From Ichthyophis bannanicus (taxonomy: Eukaryota; Chordata; Amphibia; Gymnophiona; Ichthyophiidae): a stretch of 64,000 bases of DNA. This document shows, piece by piece, positions 51,968 to 62,710 of this stretch. Both the position numbers and the translations under genes were made by a program. The stretch lies in the NCBI GenBank assembly GCA_033557465.1, contig CM066032.1:53914955-53978954 (forward strand), in the 5' to 3' direction. The notes beneath the pieces are model-generated. The model searched no databases, was not told the DNA's origin, and saw only the letters and a program-made list of their open reading frames with translations. The stretch's first letter is position 1. Every line of letters starts with the position of its first letter.

Positions 51968-54908
51968 TTGAAGGATACTACCAAAAGCAGAGAGGTTCCA
52001 CAAAAGAGTAAAGTAGCCCAAATGCCCTCAAGTATGGAGCAGACAGAGCTTAAAGATCCTAAATTACCCATGTCTAACAATAGCCAAATTAATATGAATA
52101 AAATACATTCTCTAAAATGCTTGTATGCAAATGCTAGAAGTCTAAAAAATAAGATGGGAGAGTTAGAATATATAGCACTAAATGAAAGGTTAGATATGAT
52201 TGGAATATCAGAGACATGGTGGAAGGAGGACAACCAGTGGGACACTGTGATACCTGGGTACAAACTATATCGTAATGATAGAGCTGATCAAATTGGTGGA
52301 GGGGTTGCTCTCTATGTTAGAGAGGGCATTGAGTCAGAAAGGATTAAAGTTTTGCAGGAAACAAAATCTGCTGTAGAATCTATACGGATTGAAATTCCAT
52401 GCAAAAGGGGGAAGACAATGGCAGTGGGGGTGTACTATCGAGCGCCTGGCCAGAATGACCAAATGGATGATGAAATGCTCAAAGAAATCAAGGAAGCTAA
52501 CAAAAGTTACAGCACAGTAATAATAATGGGTGATTTCAACTACCCCGGTATCGACTGGGTCAGTGTCACGTCAGGACATGCTAGGGAGTTAAAGTTCCTA
52601 GATGAAATAAATGACTGCTTCTTGGAGCAGCTGGTTCATGAACCAACCAGAGGGGAAGCCATATTAGACCTAATCCTTAGTGGAACACCAGATCTAGTGC
52701 AAGAGATAAGGTTGTTGGGGCCACTTGGCAATAGTGATCATAGCATGACCGCCTTTGATTTAATTAGTGGAGGAGGGATACTAAGGAAATCCACAGTACT
52801 ACCTTTTAACTTTCGAAAGCGAGACTATGATAAAATGAGGAAAACAGTTAAGAAAAAACTAAAAGGAGCAGTTGCAAAGGTTAAAGACGTACATCAGGCT
52901 TGGCTGTTGTTGAAAAATACTATATTGGAAGCCCAGACCAGCTGTATTCCACGCTTTAAGAAAAGTGGAAGGAAGTCCAAAAAACTGCCAGCATGGTTTA
53001 AAGGTGAGGTCAGAGAGTCTGTTGTTGCCAAAAAAGCATCTTTCAGGAAATGGAAAAAGAGCTAAACGACGAAACCTGGAAACAGCACAAGCACTGGCAA
53101 GTCAAATGCAAGGCTTTGATAAGGCAGGCAAAGGGAGAATTTGAGAAGAAGCTTGCTGTGGAAGCAAAAACGCGAAGTAAAGACCTTTTCAAGTACATTT
53201 GTAGCAAAAAACCTGTGAGAGAGTCAGTTGGTCTATTAGATGATAAAGGGGTTAAAGGAGCACTAAGAGGCGACAAGGCGATAGCGGAGAGACTGAATGA
53301 ATTCTTTGCTTCAGTCTTTACTGAGGAAGATGTAGGGATGTTACCCATGACTGAAGTGGTATTTAAAGGTGCGGAAGAATTGAAGGAAATATCGATACAT
53401 CGGGAAGATGTATTACAACTATTAGATAAACTGAAGAGTAGCAAATCACCTGGGCCAGATGGTATACATCCAAGGGTGTTGAAAGAACTGAAATACGAGA
53501 TTGCAGACCTGCTATTAGTAATCTGTGAACGATCATTAAAATCATCTCTAATACCTGAAGATTGGAGGATCGCCAATGTAACACCAATTTTTAAAAAGGG
53601 TTCCAGGGGTGATCCGTGAAACTACAGACCAGTGAGCCTGACATCAGTACCGGGAAAAATGGTAGAAAACATCATAAAGAATAAAATTACTCAGCATGTA
53701 GATAGTCATGACCTAATGGGAGACAGCCAACATGACTTTAGACAAGAAAGATCTTGTCTTGCTAATCTGTTATGTTTTTTTGAAGGAGTGAATAATCAAG
53801 TGGACAAAGGTGAGTCGGTTGATATTGTGTATCTGGACTTTCAGAAAGCCTTTGACCAGGTCCCTCATGAGAAACTTTTGGCAAAACTAAAGAGTCATGG
53901 GAAGGAGGCAATGTACTATTGTGGATCAGGAACTGGTTAAAAGATAGAAAGCAGAGCGTAGGGCTAAATGGCCAATTTTCCCAATGGAGAAAGGTGAATA
54001 GTGGTGTACCCCAGTGATCTGTGCTGGGTCCACTTCTTTTTGACATATTCATAAATGACCTGGAAAGTGGAATAACGAGTGAGGTTATCAAATTTGCAGA
54101 TGACACAAAACTATTTAAAGTTGTTAAAACACAAGATGATTGTGGAAAATTGCAAGAGGATCTTGATAACTTGGAAGACTGGGCATCAAAATGGCAGATG
54201 AAATTTAATGTGGACAAGTGCAAGGTTCTGCACCTAGGGAAGAACAACCCAAACTATGGTTACACGATGCAAGGTTCCACATTAGGAACTACCACCCAGG
54301 AAAAAGATTTAGGCGTCATTGTGGATACCATGTTAAAACCCTCAGCCCAGTGTGCAGCAGCAGCCAAGAGAGCAAATAGAATGCTAGGTATGATAAGGAA
54401 AGGAATGGAAAATAAAACAAAAGATATTATAATGCCTCTATATCGTTCCATGGTGAGACCGCACCTTGAATATTGTGTGCAATTCTGGTCGCCGTATCTT
54501 AAAAAGGATATAGCGATTTTAGAAAAGGTTCAGAGAAGAGGCACCAAAATGGTAAAGGGGATGGAAGGATACTCCTATGAAGAAAGGCTAAAAAGGTTAG
54601 GGCTCTTTAACCTGGAAAAGAGACGGCTGAGGGGAGATATGATAGAAGTCTATAAATTAATGAACGGAGTGGAACGGGTAAACGTAGATCGATTGTTTAC
54701 GTTATCAGAATATAGAAAGACTAGGGGACACGCAATGAAGCTACAGGGTAAACTATTTAAGACTAATAAAAGAAAATATTTTTTCACTCAACGTGTAATC
54801 AAACTCTGGAATTTGTTACCGGAGGATGTAGTAAAGGCTGTTAGTGTAGCTGGGTTTAAAAAAGGTTTGGACAAGTTCCTGGAGGAAAGGTCCATAAACC
54901 ATTATTAA
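51968..54908 (+). pseudogene. CR1-A ORF2: endonuclease and reverse transcriptase, broken
   Basis: Endonuclease: LKCLYANARSLKNKMGELEY, GISETWWKEDNQWDTVI, IIMGDFNYPGIDWVSV, GNSDHSM. RT: SPGPDGIHPRVLKELK, YRPVSLTSVPGKMVENII, ESVDIVYLDFQKAFDQVPHE (motif A), [15 protein letters not shown] (motif B), [13 protein letters not shown] (FADD, motif C), then thumb and C-terminal [20 protein letters not shown]. Lesions: frameshift near 53060, stop TGA near 53617, frameshift near 53900-53935, stop TGA near 54017. About 980 codons if undamaged. Enzyme for target-primed reverse transcription. Confidence 0.9.
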
Positions 54909-55083
54909 GAAGGGACCCAGGATATCAATGCTTGAACCAATACAAACATTGTGGAACCTGTGTCCCTTGGGGAAACTGCTAGGTACATATGACCTAGATT
55001 GGCCACTGTTGGAAACAGAAAACTGGGCTTGATGGACCTTGGTCTGACCCATTATGGCATATCTTATGTTCTTATGTTCTTAT
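54909..55083 (+). other. CR1-A 3' UTR and terminal octamer-like repeats
   Basis: Contains GGACCTTGGTCTGACCCATT and ends TATCTTATGTTCTTATGTTCT. Terminal short repeats of this type are the recognised 3' end of CR1 and are the same in CR1-B (60160-60181) and, inverted, in the truncated copies at 2502, 12600 and 33742. Confidence 0.85.
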
Positions 55084-55174
55084 GGGTGGCGGACTGCATC
55101 GCCTTTGCTCACGGTCGAGTTGGTATCCCACTGGAGCATCATGTCTCAGCGCAGTGTCCAGGCGATGGTGACCT
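55084..55174 (+). pseudogene. DIRS3 recombinase piece between the two CR1 elements
   Basis: GGTGGCGGACTGCATCGCC and CCAGGCGATGGTGACCT give VADCIAFAHGRVGIP and a VQAMVT-like end, matching VADCIAWAYRAAEP and VRAMVAS of DIRS2 (31600-31690). It is cut by CR1-B in the His-x-x-Arg neighbourhood. It proves that both CR1s inserted separately. Confidence 0.88.
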
Positions 55175-55175
55175 A

Positions 55176-55699
55176 TTTTCTGTGCTGCACACGTGGGTTT
55201 AGCTCAGATTGCCTTGGTGTTCTCTAAGAAGAGGGGTGCTTCCAGAGCTCTCCCAAAGGTGATTTTTTACTGAGTTGCTGCATAACTGTGAGTCTTGTTT
55301 CCAAATAACTGTGCATCTGTTTGTCTCCACATAGCTCTCTATCTGTGCATAGTTGGGTTCCTTACCCACTCCATTGCTGTAGAGGTTTACCTTTTAAACT
55401 TTCTCTTACCCTTCCCTGAAGGACTCCTCCCCTCCCCCCTGCTGAGTTAGTGTTGTGGTCTTCCATTTTCTGTGCTGCACACGTGGGATAAGCTCAGATT
55501 GCCTTGGTGTTCTCTAAGAAGAGGGGTGCTTCCAGAGCTCTCCCAAAGGTGATTTTTTACTGAGTTGCTGCATAACTGTGAGTCTTGTTTCCAAATAACT
55601 GTGCATCTGTTTGTCTCCACATAGCTCTCTATCTGTGCATAGTTGGGTTCCTTACCCACTCCATTGCTGTAGAGGTTTACCTTTTAAACTTTCTCTTAC
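55176..55699. repeat. Direct duplication at the 5' end of CR1-B
   Basis: 55176-55409 and 55466-55699 (offset 290) are almost identical: TTTTCTGTGCTGCACACGTG, GCCTTGGTGTTCTCTAAGAA, AGGTGATTTTTTACTGAGTT, CATAGTTGGGTTCCTTACCC. The linkers differ (CCTGAAGGACTCC against TCAGCTGTAACTT). The text is unlike the CR1-A monomers. Confidence 0.9.
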
Positions 55700-56089
55700 C
55701 CTTCTCAGCTGTAACTTACCTTGCCTCTCTCAACTAACTGGGCTTTATGTGGTACCCCCCTCCCCCCTGCTGAGGGTTCAGGACAGGGTACCTTGTAACT
55801 GCCCTCTTTAATAGGACTTATCTCCCTCCCTCCCTCCCCAGCACCCACCCACCCCTTGCGTAATTGTACTTTTATAGGTACTTGCACATCTTAGAGGAAA
55901 GGGGCTGCTCTCAGGTGCAGCTCGTTATCCAAATCAGTCATACACGAAGGATCTGAGCTTAATTAATTAAGCTTCAGGTATACAAGGTGTATTAGGGGTA
56001 TTAGATACTCTTTTATTGGTATAAAGCATCTACACCAATCCTTAGTATATACAGAATTTAAAAGACCTAAACACAAGCTTTAAACTAAG

Positions 56090-56999
56090 ATGCAGACAGA
56101 AGTCCAGCAACGAGATGGGGGTTCTCCGGTCTTTTGCATTGAGTGTCGCATGTATGATTTTCTCCCAGTTGGTGAGAGGTCTTACGTATGCACTAAGTGC
56201 AAAGAACTCTTTGCTCTCAGGGAGCGAGTCCGTTCTCTAGAGGCTAGAGTAGCAGACCTGGAAGACATAAGAAAGACAGAGATATACATGGACGTGACCT
56301 ACAGGGATATAGTCCTGAAGTCCCACCTCCAGTCTGGCAGAATCCCTGTTGCCATGGAGGAGAGAGGTCACGTGACAGGAGAGCATCACCCTGGTGTGGC
56401 AGGAAGTGATCCTGTAACTAGGACCTGTCCTCCAGGTGATGTAAAACCCTCTTGCACCGAGGACGTTTCTCCAGGTCCACGTGCCCATGAGGGGAGGGTC
56501 AGGACAGCTGTTATAGTTGGTGATTCAATCATTAGGAATGTAGATAGCTGGGTGGCTGGTGGACGTGAGGATCGCCTGGTAACATGCCTGCCTGGTGCAA
56601 AGGTAGCGGACCTCACGCACCGCCTAGATAGGATCGTAGATAGTGCTGGGGAGGAGTCTGCTGTCTTGGTACATGTTGGTACCAATGACATAGGAAAATG
56701 TGGTAGGGAAGTTCTGGAGGCTAAATTTAAGCTTTTAGGTAAGAAGTTGAAATCCAGAACTTCCAGGATAGCATTCTCCGAAATGCTTCCTGTTCCACGT
56801 GCAGGACCCAAAAGACAGGCAGAGCTCCGGAGTCTCAATGCGTCGATGAGACAATGGTGCAAGGATGAGGGTTTTGGATTTGTTAGGAACTGGGGAACAT
56901 TCTGGGGAAAGGGGGGGGCTCTTCCGAAGGGATGGGCTTCACCTTAATCAGGATGGGACCAGACTGCTGGCATTAACCTTTAAAAAGGAGATAGAGAAG
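56090..56999 (+). pseudogene. CR1-B ORF1: esterase protein with C-terminal frameshift
   Basis: Same layout as CR1-A ORF1: CIEC...CTKC zinc pair, coiled coil, VIVGDSIIRNVDSW, VLVHVGTNDIGKCG. In a G run near 56915 an extra base shifts the frame so the DGLHLN active-site segment becomes KGWASP and terminates at 56947. The catalytic Asp-His pair is therefore lost in this copy. The original stop position would be near 57009. Confidence 0.85.
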
Positions 57000-57046
57000 C
57001 TTTTAAACTAGAAAATAGGGGAAAGCCGACAGTCACCCAGGAGCGC

Positions 57047-60004
57047 ATGGTTTGGACGAAGGTATCCTTGAAGGATAGTACCAAAAGCAGTGAGGTTCCA
57101 AAAGGGAGTATAGTAGCCGAAATGCCCTTGAGTAAGGAGCAGACAGAGAATAAAGATTCCAAATTACCCATGCCTACCAATAGCCAGATTAATATGAATA
57201 AAATACAGTCTCTAAAATGCTTGTATGCCAATGCTAGAAGTCTAAGCAATAAGATGGGAGAGTTAGAATATATGGCACTAAATGAGAGGTTAGATATGAT
57301 TGCACTCTCAGAGACATGGTGGAAGGAGGATAATCAGTGGGACACTGTGATACCTGGATACAAACTATATCGTAATGATAGAGCTGATCAAATTGGTGGA
57401 GGGGTTGCGCTCTATGTTAGAGAGGGCATTGAGACAGAAAGGATTAAAGTTTTGCAGGGAACAAAATTTGCTGTAGAATCTCTATGGATTGAAATTCCAC
57501 TTATGAAGGGGAAGGTGATGGCAGTGGGAGTATACTATCGACCGCCTGGCCAGAATGAACAAATGGATGATGAAATGCTCAAAGAAATCACAGAAGCTAA
57601 CAAAAGTCACAACAGAGTAGTAATAATGGGTGATTTCAATTACCCCGGTATCGACTGGGTCAGTGTCACGGCAGGACAAGCTAAAGAGATAACGTTTCTA
57701 GATGGAATAAATGACTGCTTCTTGGAGCAGCTGGTTCATGAACCGACCAGAGGGGAAGCCATACTGGACCTAGTCCTTAGTGGAACGCCAGATCTGGTGC
57801 AAGAAATAAGGGTGTTGGGACCACTTGGCAATAGTGATCATAATATGATCATTTTTGATTTAATTATTGGAGGACAAATAGTAAAGGAATCCACAGTACT
57901 ACCTTTTAACTTTCAAAAGGGAGACTATGATAGAATGAGGAATATAGTTAGGAAAAAACTAAAAGGAGCGGTTCCAAAGGTTAAAGACTTACAGCAAGCT
58001 TGGGCGTTATTTAAAACTACTATCCTCGAAGCCCAGACCAGCTGTATTCCACGCATTAAGAAGAGTGGGAGAAAGTCCAAAAAATTGCCAGCATGGTTTA
58101 AAGGTGAGGTCAGAGAGGCTGTTGCTGCCAAAAAAGCAACCTTCAGGAAATGGAAAAAAGAGCCAAATGATGAAAACTGGAAACAGCACAAGCACTGGCA
58201 AGTTAAATGCAAAGCATTGCTAAGGCAGGAAAAGCGGGAATTTGAAAAGAAACTTGCTACGGAAGCAAAAACACGAAATAAAGACTTTTTCAAGTACATT
58301 CGTAGCAAAAGGCCTGTGAGAGAGTCAATTGGACCGTTAGATGATAGAGGGGTAAAAGGGGCAGTAAGAGGAGACAAGGCTATAGCGGAGAGACTGAATG
58401 AATTCTTTGCTTCGGTCTTTACTGAGGAAGATGTAGGGATGTTACCCAAGACTGAAGTGGTATTTAAAGGTGATACTGCAGAGGAATTGAGAGAAATATC
58501 GCTACACCGGGAAGATATATTACAACTATTTGATAAACTGAATAGTAGCAAATCACCTGGACCGGATGGTATACATCCCAGAGTGTTGAAAGAACTGAAA
58601 TAAGAGATTGCAGACCTGCTATTGGTAATCTGTGAACTTTCATTAAAATCATCTGTAATACCTGAAGATTGGAGGGTCGCCAACGTAACACCAATTTTTA
58701 AAAAGGGTTCCAGGGGTGACCCGGGAAATTACAGACCAGTGAGCCTGACGTCAATACCAGGGAAAATGGTAGAAAACATCATAAAGAACAAAATTACACA
58801 GCATGTAGATAGTCATGGCCTAATGGGAGACAGCCAACATGGCTTTAGACAAGGAAGATCTTGTCTTACTAATCTGATATGTTTTTTTGAAGGTGTGCAT
58901 AAACAGGTAGACAAAGGTGAGTCGGTTGATATAGTGTATCTGGATTTTCAGAAAGCTTTTGACAAGGTCCCCCATCAGAGACTTTTGGCAAAGCTAAAAA
59001 GTCATGGGATAGGAGGCAGTGTACTATTGTGGATCGGGAACTGGTTAAAAGATAGAAAACAGAGGGTAGGGCTAAATGGCCAATATTCCCAATGGAAAAA
59101 GGTGAATAGTGGAGTACCCCAGGGATCTGTACTGGGTCCGCTGCTTTTTGACATATTCATAAATGACCTGGAAAAGGGAATAACGAGTGAGGTTATCAAA
59201 TTTGCAGATGACACAAAAATGTTTAAAGCTGTTAAAAACTAAGAGGATAGTGGAAAACTGCAGGAGGACCTGGATAAATTGGAAGACTGGGCATCCAAAT
59301 GGCAGATGAAATTTAATGTGGACAAGTGCAAAGTTATGCACCTAGGAAAGAACAACCCACACTATAGTTACTCGATGCAAGGCTCCACATTAGAAGCCAC
59401 CACCCAGGAAAAAGATTTAGGAGTCATCGTGGATAACATGTTAAAACCCTCCGCCCAGTGTGCAGCGGCGGCCAAGAAAGCAAACAGAATGCTAGGTATC
59501 ATAAGGAAAGGGATGGAGAATAAAACAAAGGATATTATAATGCCTCTGTATCGCTCCATGGTACGACCGCACCTTGAATATTGTGTGCAATTCTGGTCAC
59601 CGTATCTTAAAAAGGACATAGCGTTATTAGAAAAAGTACAGAGAAGAGCCACCAAATTGTTGAAGGGGATGGAAGGCTACCCCTATGAAGAGAGGCTAAA
59701 AAGGTTAGGGCTCTTTAGCCTGGAAAAGAGACGGCTGAGGGGAGATATGATAGAGGTCTATAAATTAATGAATGGAGTGGAATGGATAAACGTGGATCAA
59801 TTGTTTACGCTATCAGAATATAGAAAGACTAGGGGACATGTAATGAAGCTACAGGGTAAACTATTTAAGACAAATAAGAGAAAATATTTTTTCACTCAAC
59901 GTGTAATCAAACTCTGGAATCTGTTACCGGAGGATGTGGTAAGGGCTGTTAGTATAGCTGGGTTTAAAAAGGTTTGGACAAGTTCCTGGAGGAAAGGTCC
60001 ATAA
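57047..60004 (+). pseudogene. CR1-B ORF2: endonuclease and reverse transcriptase, broken
   Basis: 518 codons are open (57047-58603) covering the whole endonuclease (LKCLYANARSLSNKMGELEY, SETWWKEDNQWDT, VVIMGDFNYPGIDW, SDHNM) and the RT start (SPGPDGIHPRVLKELK), ended by TAA near 58601. RT continues 58622-59242 ([65 protein letters not shown]) to a TAA near 59240. The C-terminal part 59279-60004 has a late frameshift near 59970. Motifs are intact apart from the stops. Confidence 0.9.
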
Positions 60005-60181
60005 ACCACTATTAAAAAGGGACCCAGGATATCAATGCTTGACCCAGTACAAGCATTGAGGAACCTGTGTCTTTTGGGGATATTGCTAGGTACGTATGAC
60101 CTAGATTGGCCACTGTTGGAAACAGGATACTGGGCTCGATGGACCTCGGTCTGACCCAGTATGGCATGTCTTATGTTCTTA

Positions 60182-60345
60182 TGACCTCGGTCACCAGTTT
60201 CCACTCGGTGCCCGTGGCAGACATCTGCCGTGCTGCCACCTGGTCCTCCATCCACACTTTTGCAGCTTACTACTGCATGGAGAGTGAGTCTTGACAGGAC
60301 AGCACCTTCAGACAGCTCGTACTCCGAAATCTCTTCAGGGTTTAG
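60182..60345 (+). pseudogene. DIRS3 tyrosine recombinase C-terminus
   Basis: VTSFHSVPVADICRAATWSS and AAYYCMESES, then a stop and DSTFRQLVLRNLFRV, matching DIRS2 31690-31845. It holds the region with the last catalytic residues (Trp and candidate Tyr in YYCME). It completes the split reading frame once CR1-A and CR1-B are removed. Confidence 0.88.
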
Positions 60346-60377
60346 GCATCTCCTGCCCTCCAACTCTTCTTGTTCAA

Positions 60378-60712
60378 GATACCGGAGACATCACTCCCTC
60401 CGTCTCGAACCACTCTTCTCAACTTTTAAGCAAAACCTAAAAACACACCTTTTCTCCCTGGCTTTCGATGTGCCCTCTCCTTTTGTGTAATATCCTTTCC
60501 CCGTCCCTAACCTCCCCTTGTTGTCTCTTCCCTACCCCCTCCATGTCTCTCCTGTCTACTCTTTTAAACAGAAATTGTACTCTTTTAAACGGATATTGTA
60601 TTTCTTTTCCTTTCCAGGCTTCGGCCTCTTTTTAGACAATTTGTTTTTATACTGTACATCGCTTTGATTTTTGTAGAAAGGCGATTTTATCAAAACTAAT
60701 AAACATAAACAT
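60378..60712 (+). mobile_element. L2-type LINE 3' fragment
   Basis: It encodes the ORF2 end as FSTFKQNLKTHLFSLAFDVP and a stop, followed by a 3' UTR ending CATCGCTTTGATTTTTGTAG, AAAGGCGATTTTATCAAAAC and a short AATAAACATAAACAT tail, the L2 stem-loop type. It interrupts the DIRS3 3' region. Confidence 0.72.
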
Positions 60713-60825
60713 GGTTTTCCATGAACATTGGGGTCCCTCGAGTCTGTCATCAGGATTCGTCTGCGGCTGCCCACGACCATGCCATACCCCTGTTTTATGC
60801 TGGTCCTTGGTAGCCTGGAGCTAGG

Positions 60826-61189
60826 GAGTCCCATATGTGAAGAATGACATCCTGCTTGTTTCTGGAGAAAGCATAGTTACTCATCTGTAACAGGTGTTCT
60901 TAAGAGACAGCAGGAATCAGTCCTCACAACCCTCCCTCCTCCCTTGGAGTTGCTATTCATTTTTGGCCTTCTTCTTGGTTGGGCTCTGGCTATGGCACCT
61001 AACTGAACAAGATGGAACCCTTGGGTGGGAAGGGGACCACGCATGCATGGTGGCATCTCCCAAAGGCTTTCTTTGAAAGCTGGGGAGATGCTCCGCGCAG
61101 AACTCCATTGGTGTCGATGTCTCCCATATGTGAGGACTGATTCCTGCTGTCTCTGGAGAACACCTGTTACAGGTTAGTATCTACGCTTT
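60826..61189. repeat. DIRS3 right terminal repeat and internal complementary region
   Basis: GAGTCCCATATGTGAAGAAT, CCTGCTTGTTTCTGG and TGTAACAGGTGTTC, then at 61015-61189 an inverted copy of the left end (CGCATGCATGGTGGCATCTC, ATGTGAGGACTGATTCCTGC). It ends CTACGCTTT like DIRS2. Directly after it, DIRS4 leader text resumes. Confidence 0.85.
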
Positions 61190-61270
61190 CCCCCCATAGC
61201 ACTTTCGCGCCCTTTTTAACTGCTGGCCACATTGAGGGTCCTCAAACTTGCAGGGGTCCTTTTTGCCTCG

Positions 61271-61384
61271 ATGGCATCCGGTTTTAAAAAATGTGATTGG
61301 TGCTCCAAAAACATGTCATTCACAGACACCCATGACTGCTGTCTTAGGTGTCGGGGTGCTGATCACGACCCAGAGCAATGCTCC
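61271..61384 (+). pseudogene. DIRS4 gag, N-terminal part
   Basis: The frame starts MASGFKKCDWCSKNMSFTDT and continues HDCCLRCRGADHDPEQC, a CxxC/CxxC...H pattern suggesting zinc and nucleic acid binding. It is cut at 61384 by element C, with CTCC repeated at 62707-62710. The rest follows at 62711. Confidence 0.8.
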
Positions 61385-62706
61385 TGTCACCAGCAGTGGC
61401 TGAACTGTGGCCTAGGCAGCCAGTCACACTGCTGGGCCTGACCTATCTTTATGAAAATTAGTAGTTGCGAGTCCGAGTAGTCAGGTTTTCAACAAGGATT
61501 TTTATTCCCCTCCTGGGGTTGGATTTTCAAAAGTAGTACAAAACACAAGAACTTAAAATACAGCCATGCCTCTGGCAAACTGAAGAAGAAAACAAAATAC
61601 AGCTTCTTGCTTTAACCAAAAATCATGAATGACATTAAACAGAATCAGCTGATATGCTGGCAGTCTCTTCTATGCTTTCCAGCTCTCTACAAGGCACTCT
61701 TGTCTTTAGCTAACGCAGAGAAGAACTGATATCAGCCATCAATAAAGAGCAATCCATTTCTTCAACACATGGAGTTAAACTACTTGGTTCTGTAATCATC
61801 GGTTCATCAAACAGTATTTTCTCTAGGACAGAAAGTCTGAAACTTCCTCAATTCAGTATCTCTCTCTGAGCTCTCAGGACAGCCCTCTTCACAATAAGGC
61901 AGATACTTATCACACAGTTTGTAAAAGCAGGACGGAGAAACAGCTCTGTCTAAACAAGCTTTTTCCTTGTAACTTTTAAACCTCCTGCCTCTTGTACTTG
62001 ACGGCAGCTCATAGCACTGTCCTGTTCTGGTAATGGAAGACTTTTCTTTTGGAAGTCTCCTGCAGGGTTTTAGGAGCATACATTCATCCTCATCAAGCAT
62101 ACAGATATCCCCAACAGGATTACTTTCCCTCTCACAGGGTTGTAAGTATTTTAAGCAGCTCTGCTTCTCAAATACATATGGCCTGTTACCAACTGCCTCA
62201 CGTTCCTTCCACTGAGCTCGGTGCCTGGGAAAATAACACTGCTTCAGAGGTGAGTATTTCCTGTGACTAACCTCTCTTGGTGAAGGTAACTTTGTTTCCT
62301 TTTGATAATTCCTCCGTGGCTTTCTGCTCCAAGGTTCAGGCAGTTCAAAGTCAGTATAAGAGTATTCTGAGCCTCCGTCTGAGACCTGCAAGTTTCCTCC
62401 AACTTGCCAAGCTCCTGCAGCTTCCTGGTCTCTGTCCTGATCTCCGTCTCGGTCTTGCTCTAACTCTGTCTGCTTTGGACATTTTTTAAACAGCTTTAGA
62501 GGCGTTTTCTTGCCCATGTGAAAACTGTTTTCCTGATCAACTGGGGAGTGTTTGCTAACTGGGCGTGACTGCAGACCTCGTGTCTCAGCTTGTTTTGGTT
62601 GCCTATGGTAACTAGGAAGCTTCTGATCTACCTGCCTGTCAGAATCTGAGCTATACACAGCAGATTTCTGTGTTTTTAAGGCAAAGGGCAAATCTTCCGT
62701 GTCACA
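61385..62706 (-). mobile_element. LTR-like element C (1322 bp) with long open frame
   Basis: Begins TGTCACCAGCAG and ends CCGTGTCACA, flanked by CTCC at 61381-61384 and 62707-62710. On the minus strand it starts TGTGACACGG; AATAAAA lies about 115 bases from the other end. It lies in DIRS4 gag between PEQCS and CKKMSSKA-type codons. Its ends resemble those of element A. Confidence 0.7.
61807..62706 (-). CDS. Open frame within LTR-like element C, about 299 codons, unknown protein
   Basis: Open from the first base of the element (TGT GAC ACG, Cys-Asp-Thr-Glu) to a stop at 61807, in the same phase as elements A and B. Composition is charged and polar; there is a D/Q/R-rich middle (QDRDGDQDRDQEAAG) and a Cys-rich C-terminal third (CFYKLCDKYLPYCEEGC). 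I recognise no domain. The upstream ATG at 62739 lies in DIRS DNA and is accidental. Confidence 0.45.
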   Translation of the reverse strand, partial: CDTEDLPFALKTQKSAVYSSDSDRQVDQKLPSYHRQPKQAETRGLQSRPVSKHSPVDQENSFHMGKKTPLKLFKKCPKQTELEQDRDGDQDRDQEAAGAWQVGGNLQVSDGGSEYSYTDFELPEPWSRKPRRNYQKETKLPSPREVSHRKYSPLKQCYFPRHRAQWKEREAVGNRPYVFEKQSCLKYLQPCERESNPVGDICMLDEDECMLLKPCRRLPKEKSSITRTGQCYELPSSTRGRRFKSYKEKACLDRAVSPSCFYKLCDKYLPYCEEGCPESSERDTELRKFQTFCPRENTV

Positions 62707-62710
62707 CTCC

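Larger units (their letters stand above)
50179..55083 (+). mobile_element. CR1-A: full-length CR1 LINE (4.9 kb)
   Basis: TSD GGGTGG at 50173-50178 and 55084-55089. The 5' end has four tandem units of about 110 bp, then a leader shared with CR1-B, ORF1 (50991-51911), ORF2 (from 51968, broken), 3' UTR and terminal TCTTATGTTCTTATG microsatellite-like repeats, as known for CR1. It lies in the DIRS3 recombinase gene in sense orientation. ORF1 is intact, and ORF2 has about four lesions, so it is fairly young. Confidence 0.93.
55175..60181 (+). mobile_element. CR1-B: full-length CR1 LINE (5.0 kb)
   Basis: TSD TGACCT at 55169-55174 and 60182-60187. The 5' end holds a 234-bp direct duplication, then the same leader as CR1-A from about 55780, ORF1 (56090), ORF2 (57047) and the same 3' end. 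ORF1 has one frameshift, and ORF2 has two stops and one frameshift, so it is of similar age to CR1-A. It is in sense orientation inside DIRS3. Confidence 0.93.
34663..61189 (+). mobile_element. DIRS3: internally deleted DIRS element, host of many nested insertions
   Basis: The left ITR (CTCCAGGAACAAGCAGGAAG) is at 34663, and the right terminal region with complementary motifs is at 60826-61189. Its own DNA, outside insertions, is: leader and gag start (34663-35253), gag middle (48036-48173, 49744-49975), recombinase C-terminus (49976-50178, 55084-55174, 60182-60345) and 3' region. RT, RNase H and most of the recombinase are missing at one junction near 49975. About 23 kb of its 26.5 kb span is inserted TEs. 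Confidence 0.85.

Noticed and set aside
53043..53576. Minus-strand frame of 177 codons
   Set aside because: Antisense of CR1-A ORF2; the Ser-rich reading arises from the opposite strand of RT codons. The same holds for 57925-58683 and 56386-56862.
61190..61270. Head-to-tail DIRS3-DIRS4 tandem from a circle
   Set aside because: The DIRS4 left end is present at 34344-34662 and continues exactly at 61190, so insertion of DIRS3 into DIRS4 explains the order better.
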